Shown: one piece after another, positions 23,183 through 30,925 of the stretch
Position numbering within the stretch: the stretch's first letter is position 1
Layout of the letters: every line of letters starts with the position of its first letter
Source of the DNA: Microcaldota archaeon
GTDB taxonomy: Archaea > Micrarchaeota > Micrarchaeia > Anstonellales > Anstonellaceae
Assembly (NCBI GenBank): GCA_026396415.1
Contig: JAPLWX010000038.1
Location: 1-58,148, forward strand
Length of the DNA: 58,148 nucleotides
Direction of reading: 5' to 3'
Notes under the pieces: generated by a model
Told to the model about the DNA's origin: nothing
The model's database searches: none
What the model saw: the letters and a program-made list of their open reading frames with translations, nothing else
Position numbers and translations under genes: made by a program

Positions 23183-23686
23183 ATGAATAGGACTGCCATT
23201 CGCGGGCAGGCGGCTGTTGAAATGCTTGCGTATGCCGCGTTCTTCTTCGCGGTGTTTGTGGCAGCCGTGGCCGTGTTCCTCCAGGTGCAGGGCCAGGAGC
23301 TGACGCGCGCGGAAAACGCATATGCGCAGGAGATTGCCTACGGGTTTGCAGACAGCATACATACTGCCTTCGTGGCGGGGCCTGGCTTTGTGGAGAGCGT
23401 GGGCATGCCAAGAGACATACTTGGCAAGCGCTACCTGCTGTTCGTGAGCATGTCAGCCGACGCATCGGCGCAGGAGACGGGGCTGGTCTATGTGAACTGG
23501 GAGTCCTCGGGAAAGAACGCGAGCTTTTCAGCGCCCACCGAGACTGCAAGCTATGCCTATGCTGGAGGCGCCGATGGCATGGTGACGGTGCAGCCCGGAA
23601 GCAACTATATCGTAATCGACCCGTCGAAAGGGAGCGTCCTGAACATCAGCAACGTGGACGGCACGATAAAAATCGAGAAGGGATGA
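23183..23686 (+). CDS. Class III signal peptide pilin-like protein
   Basis: The protein has 167 residues from ATG 23183 (MNRTAIRGQAAVEML). RGQAAVEMLAYAAFFFAVFVAAVAVFLQ again shows the Gly-Gln plus Glu+5 pattern of class III signal peptides. The mature domain (about 130 residues) contains N-x-S/T sites and no cysteines. It is 43 nt after the previous pilin gene and overlaps the next by 4 nt, so it is cotranslated with it. Probably a minor pilin. Confidence 0.8.
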   Translation: MNRTAIRGQAAVEMLAYAAFFFAVFVAAVAVFLQVQGQELTRAENAYAQEIAYGFADSIHTAFVAGPGFVESVGMPRDILGKRYLLFVSMSADASAQETGLVYVNWESSGKNASFSAPTETASYAYAGGADGMVTVQPGSNYIVIDPSKGSVLNISNVDGTIKIEKG

Positions 23687-24186
23687 ACATGAAAGGGCAG
23701 TATTTTTCATTTGACGCGATAATCGCCACGGTAATCATGGTGCTTGCGTTCTCCTCGCTTGTCGCCTACTGGTATGGCGCGCAGGCAGTGGTGGAGTCGC
23801 GCACCTACGACAGGCTGGCTGATGCCAACAGGATAGCCGAGTCACTTCTCTCGCCAGGCTCGCCCTCGAACTGGAACGAGCTGCAGAACATGGACCAGAT
23901 AAGGCAGATTGGGATTGCAACCTCGTTCGGGAATGAGCTGGATATGCGCAAAGTGGATACGCTTGCGGCGAATGCGAACATGGGGAACTATGCGGAAGTC
24001 GGCAACCTGCTGCGCGCCGGGGGCGAATATTGCATACTGATAGAGCAGGCGGATGACAGAGGCGGCCTGGTCAGGGAGATAGGGCGCCGCTACGACCCGG
24101 CAAATGCGACATTCGTTGCAGTTGCGAACAGGGGCGCGACACTTGAAGGCCACCCGGTGCGCATGCGCGTGTTCCTCTGGAAGTAG
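23683..24186 (+). CDS. Pilin-like protein with KGQYFSFDA signal
   Basis: The protein has 167 residues. The leader MNMKGQYFSFDAIIATVIMVLAFSSLVAYWYG resembles that of the first protein in the operon (FSLDA/FSFDA) and combines Gly-Gln with an F-S-F-D-A-x-x-A helix start. The exported domain is alpha/beta with a cysteine (GEYCILIEQADD). Its start overlaps the preceding stop by 4 nt. Together with the first gene it defines a pilin subtype distinct from the RGQxxxE proteins, so the fibre probably has at least two subunit classes. Confidence 0.78.
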   Translation: MNMKGQYFSFDAIIATVIMVLAFSSLVAYWYGAQAVVESRTYDRLADANRIAESLLSPGSPSNWNELQNMDQIRQIGIATSFGNELDMRKVDTLAANANMGNYAEVGNLLRAGGEYCILIEQADDRGGLVREIGRRYDPANATFVAVANRGATLEGHPVRMRVFLWK

Positions 24187-24222
24187 CGCGGTTAATAAGG
24201 GAAGAGACAGAGAAGAAGCTTC

Positions 24223-25665
24223 GTGGGAGAGAAAAAATTGCGAGAAGATGCCATGGATGTTTCGGAAATTGCGTCAACCGCGGACATCAGGATTCCGCCC
24301 GACCCGCTTGCGCAGGTAATAGGGCAGGACGAGGCGGTAAAGATCGGGAGGATGGTGGGGAAGCAGAGGAGGAACCTGCTTCTTGTGGGGCCGCCAGGCA
24401 CCGGGAAGTCCATGCTGGCGCAGGCAATCGCATCCACGCTTGAAAAGCCCAAGGAGGAAGTGCTGGTGCTCCACAATCCTGAAAAGCCCGAGCGCCCGCT
24501 GGTACAGGTAAGGGCGGCCATATCGAAAAAGGCGGACAAGCGCCCTGCGTGCGAAGTGCTTGACCCCTATGGCGTACCCGCATTCGTCTCGGAGAAGCTG
24601 GGGTTCCGCTGCAGGCGGTGCGCAAGGATGTCCTCGCCGGATGCATCATCGTGCTATTTCTGCGGGGCGGACAAGTACAGGCGCATGAGGGGGCCGTTTG
24701 ACGACCTGCTGGTGGGCGGGGCGATGGAGAGGCAGGATAGGGTGAACACCACGCGCGTGCGCGACGGCAAGGAGGAGCTGGTGGTATTCGAGCGGCGCGG
24801 GGAAAAGATTGCGCTGCTTACGCAGAAAGAGCTTTCAAAGATAGCGGAGCTTGAGAAAAAAGCGCAGTACAAGGTGCTCCTGCCGCTTGACCGTGCGGTA
24901 TTCGTGCAGGCAACAGGCGCGTCCGAGACGGAATTGCTTGGAGATGTGCGCCATGACCCGTACGGGTCGCACCCGCAGATAGGCTCGCTCCCATACACCC
25001 GCGTGGTGCCCGGAGCGGTGCACGAGGCGCACGAGGGCGTGCTTTTCATTGATGAGCTGTCCGCGCTTGGCAAGCTGCAGCGCTTCCTGCTCACAGCCAT
25101 GCAGGAGAAGAAGTATCCCATCACGGGCAGGAACCCCACTTCCACAGGCTCATCTGTCCGCGTGGACGGGGTGCCGTCGGACTTCATACTTGTTGCCGCG
25201 GTGAACTTCAACGACGTGCAGAACATCCTCTCGCCGCTCCGCTCGCGCATTTTGGGCAACGGCTACGAGCTTTTGATGAACGCTTACATGCCGGACACGC
25301 CGGAGAACCAGATGAAGCTGGTGCAGTTCTTCGCGCAGGAAATCGTGCGGGACGGGCGCATACCGCACGCCGATGCCGGCGCAATCGAGGAGCTTCTCAC
25401 ATTCGCGCGCAGGAAGGCAAAGGAGGTGGACGGCAAGTCCGGCCTCACGCTCCGCCTCCGCATGGTCTCAGGAGCGGTGAAGATGGCAGGCGACCTTGCT
25501 TCAGGGGAAGGCAAGCCGCTCATAACGCGCGAGGACGTGAAATTCGCGCTTGCAAACGCACGCCCCATAGAGGAGCAGGCTGGCGAGAAGTACGGGAGCT
25601 GGTACCGCGCGGGGCTTGCTGATGCAGGGATGAAGCGCGAGGGCGGCGGGAACGAAGTGGGATGA
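24223..25665 (+). CDS. LonB-like AAA+ ATPase lacking the protease domain, with zinc-ribbon insert
   Basis: The protein has 480 residues from GTG 24223. It matches the ATPase part of archaeal LonB: VIGQDEAV, Walker A GPPGTGKSMLAQA (about residue 55), Walker B GVLFIDELSAL (about 272), sensor region LSPLRSRILGNGYEL and MPDTPENQMKLVQF. The usual Ser-Lys protease domain is missing; the protein ends after the ATPase lid. Where LonB carries membrane helices between Walker A and B, there is a zinc ribbon, CRRCARMSSPDASSCYFC (about residues 130-147). It follows the pilin genes by 36 nt. It probably remodels or unfolds a protein substrate; a link to the pilus is inferred from context. Confidence 0.78.
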   Translation: MGEKKLREDAMDVSEIASTADIRIPPDPLAQVIGQDEAVKIGRMVGKQRRNLLLVGPPGTGKSMLAQAIASTLEKPKEEVLVLHNPEKPERPLVQVRAAISKKADKRPACEVLDPYGVPAFVSEKLGFRCRRCARMSSPDASSCYFCGADKYRRMRGPFDDLLVGGAMERQDRVNTTRVRDGKEELVVFERRGEKIALLTQKELSKIAELEKKAQYKVLLPLDRAVFVQATGASETELLGDVRHDPYGSHPQIGSLPYTRVVPGAVHEAHEGVLFIDELSALGKLQRFLLTAMQEKKYPITGRNPTSTGSSVRVDGVPSDFILVAAVNFNDVQNILSPLRSRILGNGYELLMNAYMPDTPENQMKLVQFFAQEIVRDGRIPHADAGAIEELLTFARRKAKEVDGKSGLTLRLRMVSGAVKMAGDLASGEGKPLITREDVKFALANARPIEEQAGEKYGSWYRAGLADAGMKREGGGNEVG

Positions 25666-26082
25666 ATGAAAAAATGTGCCTTTTGCAACTTTCAGGATAA
25701 GCAAGTTGTCATTTACCAGGATAGCCTATGCTTTGCAATCATCAGCAAGGACCCCATCAACAGGCAGCATGTTTTGATTGTTACAAAGAAGCATTACCAG
25801 GGCTTGGCGGAAGTCCCTGCCGGGACAGCTGCGCACATTTTCCTTGTTGCCAAGAAAATGTCAAAAGCGGTAGAGAAGGCGTGCAAGCCGGATGCTATCA
25901 CGTGCACGTTCGACGATGATTTTTCCAATGGAGGATTCAATCTGGTTCAGCATTTTAAAATCCACCTAATACCGCGCTTCAGGAAAGACAGGCATCTTAT
26001 TGATTGGAGCCCGCTCAGGGTGCGCGCGAGCGCGAAGCTTCGCTCAAGATTTGCAGAAGAGGTCAAAAGACGCCTGGGATAG
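25666..26082 (+). CDS. HIT-family protein with active-site His replaced by Lys
   Basis: The protein has 138 residues. CAFC near the N terminus, the fold signature INRQHVLIVTKKHYQGLAEVP and VQHFKIHLIPR (H96, K98, H100) identify a HIT-domain protein. HIT hydrolases use His-x-His-x-His with the middle His as nucleophile; here the codon is AAA (Lys), so ordinary nucleotidyl hydrolysis is unlikely. It starts at the nucleotide after the LonB-like stop, so it is the last gene of the pilin-LonB operon. It may bind nucleotides without hydrolysis or have a changed reaction. The change could also reflect decay, although the rest of the fold looks intact. Confidence 0.8.
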   Translation: MKKCAFCNFQDKQVVIYQDSLCFAIISKDPINRQHVLIVTKKHYQGLAEVPAGTAAHIFLVAKKMSKAVEKACKPDAITCTFDDDFSNGGFNLVQHFKIHLIPRFRKDRHLIDWSPLRVRASAKLRSRFAEEVKRRLG

Positions 26083-26140
26083 GATGCCGCGTTGCCAGCC
26101 CGGCTGGGGGTTTGGGCCGCGCCCATCTGCAATTTTTTCT

Positions 26141-27589
26141 TCAGCTATAATAACAGGTCTGCACAAGTTCGGTCCTGACGGTTATCGATGAGTCCTGGTT
26201 TTTGTTGTCCAGAATGATGTAGAATCTCTGCGGCTTGCCCCAGTCGAATTCGTAAGTGCTCTGCATCACCTGCGCCTCGTGGGCATATGAGCTATAGCTT
26301 TGGTGCGCCTGCGAGTTCTGGTAGCCCTCCTCATCCGTCAGGTGCCAGTCAAGGGGCTTGGGCGAGAGCGACCGCACTGACAGCTTGAAATGGCACCATT
26401 TGAAGCCGCCTGCGCCGATATTCGGGTCGCGCCAGTAGTTCCAGCCCCAGCCAGGGGAAATAACCTTGGTCTCGTCTATGTCCGTGTAGGGGCCGTATGC
26501 CGTGCCCTGGCTCTCAGCCCCGCGAAGCTCGTCCAATGGGCGGCTGCAGTCCCGCACTTCAAATGTATAATTCACCTTCAGGCACTCGGGGAGGGTCTCG
26601 CCCGGGAAGGCGCCGCCTGCCGTGTCGAAAATGAACCAGTATTCGGTTTCATTCTTGCTGTTCCTGTTGCTATGGTAGGTCACGCCCTTGCCGTTGGTGT
26701 CGTAATGCGAGCCTATCGCCCCGCTGATGATGGAGGTGTTGATGTTTTTGCCTATGTATACTTCGGCGAACGCGTGCTGGCATTCAGGTATGAGAAGGAC
26801 GCGCGCAGAGCCGCCAATCGCCTCCACCATGGACGCGATGAGCACTGCCTGGTTCTTGCAGTCGCCGGACTTGGTGGCAAGCGTCTGGTTGGGGTAGTAG
26901 GGGGGCCACATGTCCAAAGGCACGTTCTGGTAGAACACGTTGGCACGCACATAATCGTAGATGTCGAGCAGCTGGTTGATTGAAAACGCGCCTGGATGCT
27001 TGGAAATCGCCTGCGACGCCGCCTGCCTGACCGCCAAATCCGTCTCGTCGAACTTGTCGCAATAGCCTGCAAGCATGGTGTCGCACGGGGGGTTGTCGGG
27101 CCTGCTGTTGCAGACATACCAGCCGTTCTTGGAAAGATAGGCCCCCTTGAGCACCGTGAATTCAACTGATTTTGATGCAGTCAGCCCCTCGCTGTCCGTT
27201 GCGCTTATTTCCAGCGTGTGGTTGCCGACTGTCTTCAATGCTTCCCAGTAGAAATCCGGCTTCTCATAGCCTTCAGGCAGCAGCGCAGCCTGGCTTGCCC
27301 CGCTCGCATACGTAATCCCGTCAATTTTGAGCTCGCAGGAAGCCAGGTTGCCGTCAGGGTCGTTGCACCAGTAGCTGTAGCTCATGGGAAAGGGAGTGGG
27401 CGCCTCGGTCCTGTTGAGCTCCAGGTTGACCCGAGGGGGGCTGTTCTGGGGCGGCTCCCCGCTCTGGTTCGTGGCATTGGCTTCATCGCCAGAAGGCTCA
27501 ATGATGCCGCAGCAGCCTGCAAGGAGCAGGAAAGAGATTGACAGGAAGCAGGCTGCAAGAAGGGCTGCATGGCAATGCCGCTCGCGCAT
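26141..27589 (-). CDS. Lipoprotein with transglutaminase-like domain
   Basis: The protein has 482 residues. The lipobox FLLLAGC (Cys about residue 26) marks a membrane-anchored exported protein, followed by a Ser/Pro/Asn-rich spacer. Residues about 55-145 form an Ig-like domain (YWCNDPDGNLASCELKIDG...VGNHTLEISATDSEG). The transglutaminase-like core follows: SGDCKNQAVLIASMVEAIG with the catalytic Cys (about 241), CQHAFAEVYI with His (about 271) and FIFDTAGG with Asp (about 320). Such domains act as cysteine peptidases or amide-bond formers on surface proteins. The gene stands alone with its own upstream gap, downstream of the DUF2070 gene and convergent with the pilin operon. Confidence 0.83.
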   Translation of the reverse strand: MRERHCHAALLAACFLSISFLLLAGCCGIIEPSGDEANATNQSGEPPQNSPPRVNLELNRTEAPTPFPMSYSYWCNDPDGNLASCELKIDGITYASGASQAALLPEGYEKPDFYWEALKTVGNHTLEISATDSEGLTASKSVEFTVLKGAYLSKNGWYVCNSRPDNPPCDTMLAGYCDKFDETDLAVRQAASQAISKHPGAFSINQLLDIYDYVRANVFYQNVPLDMWPPYYPNQTLATKSGDCKNQAVLIASMVEAIGGSARVLLIPECQHAFAEVYIGKNINTSIISGAIGSHYDTNGKGVTYHSNRNSKNETEYWFIFDTAGGAFPGETLPECLKVNYTFEVRDCSRPLDELRGAESQGTAYGPYTDIDETKVISPGWGWNYWRDPNIGAGGFKWCHFKLSVRSLSPKPLDWHLTDEEGYQNSQAHQSYSSYAHEAQVMQSTYEFDWGKPQRFYIILDNKNQDSSITVRTELVQTCYYS

Positions 27590-27670
27590 GCCCTTTGCAG
27601 CGCGTGCAAGCTATAAGAAAGCATAGGTTGCCCGTTTAACTTGGCTCCATAAGCGCTGCCGCGCAACACC

Positions 27671-27731
27671 TGGATTTTCCCAATCTTCTTTTGGCTTGCG
27701 CCAAAATCTGGGGAAAATCTAGATTTTCCCC
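27671..27731. repeat. Nested inverted repeats, possible terminator of the DUF2070 gene
   Basis: A perfect 22-bp palindrome at 27710-27731 has the half-site GGGGAAAATCT and spans the DUF2070 stop codon. Just downstream of that stop on the minus strand, TTTTGGC-TTGC-GCCAAAA forms a hairpin, and GATTTTCCC at 27673-27681 pairs again with the palindrome arm. The alternative pairings could form a termination or regulatory structure between DUF2070 and the lipoprotein gene. Confidence 0.45.
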
Positions 27732-29497
27732 AGCGCCCAGACTAGGAGCACGGCGCCGACTATGAGCATGATGGGAAGCGCGAGCTTGAGGAGCGCGACC
27801 ACTGCGTTTATCGTGGATGCAATTTCCGCGGACTGGCCTGTGCCGAACACGCGTATCCTGAAGCGCTCGGAGGATGCGCCGAACTTCACCGGCTCAAGGC
27901 GCGTTAGCGCTTCGCTGAAAAGCTTGCGCACCGCACTGAAGACTGCGCCCTTGTCGTCCGCGCCCAGCGGGTGCAGCACGCCCTGCACGGTGTTTATCTG
28001 GTGGGTGTCCGTGCTCATCACTTCGCCGTTGCACGAGTAGCCGTGCTCCTTGCCAAGCCCGGACATGAGGGAGAGGAGGGACTCGCGGAAGTCGGGCGTG
28101 ACGCTGTTGGAGTCGGCAAGCAATAACGCGGTGAGCTTCTTGCCCTGCGCGAAAAGCGCGAGCTTCAGCCCGTTGCTGCCCAGTGTGGCAATGGAAAGCT
28201 TGGCCTCGGCGCTGCCGAACAGGAAGGGAGACTGCTTATGGGGGGAGGAGAGAAGTTTCTCCGTGGCATCAAGCATCTCAAAGCCTATGTGGCTGCCCAC
28301 CTCGACAGAGGAGATGTCGCCTGTTTCAGCATTGTGCTCGTCCACCACGCAGGCGTCTTTCATGTATTTTTTCGCCTTTTCCATGAGCGCAAGGCCCAGG
28401 CCGAAATTTATGTCTTCGGTAGTCTTTGGCGCCCGCGTGTAGGAAAGGAAAGCCGAATCGCCTATGCGCATTGCAGACGCCCTCACGCTTCCCACCCTGC
28501 AGACATTGTGCGAAAGCCTTGCAGGCGCAAGGCGCAATCGCGCAAGCGCGCGGTTGCAGGCTGCGATGACCTTGCCTGCCTCGTCGGATGTGACAGGGTT
28601 GAAGTCATGCGTTGCAGTCCCGTGGAAGACAAAGACATTGCGCCTGCCATCAGGGCAGAGCGCGGCGGATATCATATGCGTGAACTCGCTGCCCCCCAGG
28701 TTGCCGAAAGGGCCGAAGTGGATGTATGGAACCACGAAAAGAGTATCATTTCCCTTGCCGGAGAAGCGGCCAAGCCACACCAGCGTTTCCGCATCCTCGC
28801 CTATTTCGTCAAACACCGCCTCCAGGTCCTTTTCGCCGTAAAGCCACTGGGAGAGGAACATGGAAAGCGCGTCCATTGAGGAGACGCCCAGGTTCTTTTT
28901 CATGGGCGCGGAGACCACGTAGAACATCAGGTAGATGGCGCAGATGAATACGAACGAGGAGAGGAATACGCGCAGCATCACGCCTGCAGGGTCAAAAGGG
29001 CTGTAAAAGCCCGCGCCTGTCAGGAAGAAAAATGCAAACAGGGCAAGCTGCATCAGCGAAAGCAGCGCCGCGCTTTTCCTGAAGTCGAATGCTATCATGA
29101 GGAGGAAATACCAGAGGGCGAATGAGACTCCGAAGCCCACGAACACCAGGTTGGATGCTCCAGGGACAACATTTGACAGGAAGAGGGAGGCAAGGTAGAA
29201 TGCGCCATAGCAGGCGACTGTGAGCAGGGCGAGGAAGGAGGCGCGCCGGAAAATCGCCTTCCTCCGCAGCACGAAAAGCCCCACTGCGGAAAGCACCGCG
29301 GGGAATGCAAGGAGGTAGACGCCGTCAAAGCCTCCTGCGATTGCCGCAAGGGGGGTGAACTCACTGCTCCTTGCGACCGAGAAAAGTATGCCGAAAAGAA
29401 AGGAGAGCGCGAATATGGCGATGACGGTCTTTGCGGGATGCGGGAGTGAGACGAAGTATTTCGACAGGGCGATGGCCTTTTTCTTTGCTTCCTGCAT
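27719..29497 (-). CDS. DUF2070 family archaeal membrane protein
   Basis: The protein has 592 residues. The N-terminal third holds about seven membrane helices, a soluble domain follows (about residues 210-560), and a final helix (LPIMLIVGAVLLVWAL) ends the protein. Diagnostic DUF2070 blocks are present: YIHFGPFGNLGGSEFTHMI, FHGTATHDFNPVTS, VDEHNAETG and STDTHQINTVQG, with conserved His/Asp/Glu that look like metal ligands. The family is archaeal and of unknown function. A small acidic gene lies directly upstream (13 bp), likely in the same transcript. Confidence 0.88.
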   Translation of the reverse strand: MQEAKKKAIALSKYFVSLPHPAKTVIAIFALSFLFGILFSVARSSEFTPLAAIAGGFDGVYLLAFPAVLSAVGLFVLRRKAIFRRASFLALLTVACYGAFYLASLFLSNVVPGASNLVFVGFGVSFALWYFLLMIAFDFRKSAALLSLMQLALFAFFFLTGAGFYSPFDPAGVMLRVFLSSFVFICAIYLMFYVVSAPMKKNLGVSSMDALSMFLSQWLYGEKDLEAVFDEIGEDAETLVWLGRFSGKGNDTLFVVPYIHFGPFGNLGGSEFTHMISAALCPDGRRNVFVFHGTATHDFNPVTSDEAGKVIAACNRALARLRLAPARLSHNVCRVGSVRASAMRIGDSAFLSYTRAPKTTEDINFGLGLALMEKAKKYMKDACVVDEHNAETGDISSVEVGSHIGFEMLDATEKLLSSPHKQSPFLFGSAEAKLSIATLGSNGLKLALFAQGKKLTALLLADSNSVTPDFRESLLSLMSGLGKEHGYSCNGEVMSTDTHQINTVQGVLHPLGADDKGAVFSAVRKLFSEALTRLEPVKFGASSERFRIRVFGTGQSAEIASTINAVVALLKLALPIMLIVGAVLLVWALGKI

Positions 29498-29510
29498 AGC
29501 CGATGCCCCC

Positions 29511-29729
29511 TTATTTGTTCTCCCGGGTGGACGACCCCTTCTTCTTGGAGGCAGTGCTGGCCTCGTCCCCGCCGATTATCATTTCCTGCAGCAGCGCGGT
29601 GTTTTCCATGTATTCGCGCGCAATCTCGCGGAAGCTCTTGCCCGACTTTTGGGCAAGCTTCATCAGCTCAAGCGATATGTAGCGCATTTCAGAGTTCGCG
29701 CTGTAGCTTTCGTCGTCTTCGCTGTCCAT
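29511..29729 (-). CDS. Small conserved archaeal-type protein of unknown function
   Basis: The protein has 72 residues: an acidic N terminus (MDSEDDESYSANSEMRY), an amphipathic helix (LELMKLAQKSGKSFREIAREYMENTALLQEMI) and a basic, disordered tail (KKKGSSTRENK). The helix resembles a DNA- or ribosome-associated coiled segment, but I recognise no family. It is transcribed divergently from the NMD3 gene and precedes DUF2070 by 13 bp, so it is probably the first gene of that operon. Confidence 0.6.
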   Translation of the reverse strand: MDSEDDESYSANSEMRYISLELMKLAQKSGKSFREIAREYMENTALLQEMIIGGDEASTASKKKGSSTRENK

Positions 29730-29734
29730 AAAAC

Positions 29735-29787
29735 TCCCATTGACGTTAGGATATATGGATATATATACGTATCCTCTAAGCAGACGT
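29735..29787. promoter_or_regulatory. Divergent TATA region between the small gene and nmd3
   Basis: This short AT-rich gap contains the stretch ATATATGGATATATATACG (29749-29770), giving a TATA box about 25 bp before ATG 29788 and another in the opposite direction for the minus-strand operon. It supports the internal ATG as NMD3 start. Confidence 0.55.
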
Positions 29788-30396
29788 ATGGCTCGTTATT
29801 GCCCGAAATGCGGAAAACCCGACACGGACGTTGCGTTCCACGGCGAGCTCTGCATGGAGTGCGCGAAGACTGCCATCGGCGAGCTGCCCAATGTGCAGGT
29901 CACCATCTGCTCGAAATGCGGCGAAGTTCTGGACAAGGGCAGGAAGAAGAAGGGAACCACCGTCCAGGCAGAGGCCACGCGCCTACTCAAGCTCAAGGAT
30001 TGCATGCCTGTTTATTCCGAAGACATGGCAAGCGTGGAGTACGACACGCCATCAGGCAGGATAAAGAGGGATTTGCTTGTGCTTGTCAGGAAGGAGCAGT
30101 GCGTGGAATGCGCGCGCTCCAACTCGCAGTATTTCGAGGCGATAATACAGGTGCGCGGCGGCGACAGGCTCAAGGTGGAGAGGATGGCAGACATCCTGAC
30201 TAGGCGTGTGGAGTCGCGCTCGTTCATCCCAAAGATAGAGGAGCTCAAGGAAGGCATAGACATCTACTGCGGAAGCAGGAGCGAGGCGATTGCCGCGCTC
30301 AACGCGCAGAAACTGGGCTTCCAGCGCACCGAAAAGCTCGCGGGCGAGAAGAACGGCAAGCGGTTGTACAGGACCACGCTGCTTGTGCGCCTATAA
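29788..30396 (+). CDS. nmd3: NMD3-family ribosome-associated zinc protein
   Basis: The protein has 202 residues from ATG 29788; the upstream in-frame start would run through the TATA box. Two zinc-binding CxxC pairs open the protein (YCPKCGKP and LCMECAK; CSKCGEV follows), then an NMD3-type core with RKEQCVECARSNSQYFEAIIQVRG and IDIYCGSRSEA. Eukaryotic NMD3 exports the 60S subunit; archaeal homologues are thought to act in large-subunit maturation or recycling. It is shorter than eukaryotic NMD3, as usual for archaea. It converges on the YkgJ gene with a 6-bp overlap. Confidence 0.87.
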   Translation: MARYCPKCGKPDTDVAFHGELCMECAKTAIGELPNVQVTICSKCGEVLDKGRKKKGTTVQAEATRLLKLKDCMPVYSEDMASVEYDTPSGRIKRDLLVLVRKEQCVECARSNSQYFEAIIQVRGGDRLKVERMADILTRRVESRSFIPKIEELKEGIDIYCGSRSEAIAALNAQKLGFQRTEKLAGEKNGKRLYRTTLLVRL

Positions 30397-30921
30397 ACGC
30401 CCCTCATTTTCCAGGAAGCCGAAAAACGCCTCCAGCTGAGGCTTTTCCTTGTGCAGCACGTTCCACTTGCGCACTATTTCGCCGTGGCGTATGAGGTCGG
30501 CGCGCAGCGCCTCGGCCACCTTGGGCATTTCCGCCTCCTTTGCGAACTTCACCGGGCAGAGCGCGCGCTTCTTCATTTCCGCGCCGTCCAGGTCAAAGGG
30601 GTAGAGCTGGCAAACGAACGGACGGTCTTTGTAAAGCGCGCAGGCGCAGTCCTTCCCCAAAAAGACGCAGTCCTCGCCGGAGTGGCGCATGACAAGGAAA
30701 TAGTCGCGCAGCTGGTTGCCCTCAAGCGCGAGCACCGGATAGTGGGGCGTGTGCCGGTAATTCACCCCTGAGGAGAACTCGAGTATTTCCTGCGGCTTCT
30801 TCCCTGACGCGCGCACCAGCCGCATTGCCTCGGGCACGGTGAGCACCACGGAAAGCACGCGGCAGCAGCGCGCGGTGCAGCCCTTGCAGGAGTTGATGAT
30901 TTTTGGTGAGATTTTTTCCAT
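30391..30921 (-). CDS. YkgJ-family cysteine cluster protein
   Basis: The protein has 176 residues. CKGCTARCC near the N terminus, then CVFLGKDCACALYKDRPFVCQLYPFDL, form the YkgJ (CxxCxxxCC ... CxxY..RPxxC..YPF) signature, which binds a metal, probably Zn or Fe, through these cysteines. Family members are linked to Fe-S or methylation chemistry, but a specific reaction is not established. It lies 4 bp downstream of the Lrp-type regulator on the same strand, so it may be cotranscribed. Confidence 0.85.
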   Translation of the reverse strand: MEKISPKIINSCKGCTARCCRVLSVVLTVPEAMRLVRASGKKPQEILEFSSGVNYRHTPHYPVLALEGNQLRDYFLVMRHSGEDCVFLGKDCACALYKDRPFVCQLYPFDLDGAEMKKRALCPVKFAKEAEMPKVAEALRADLIRHGEIVRKWNVLHKEKPQLEAFFGFLENEGRL

Positions 30922-30925
30922 TTGC

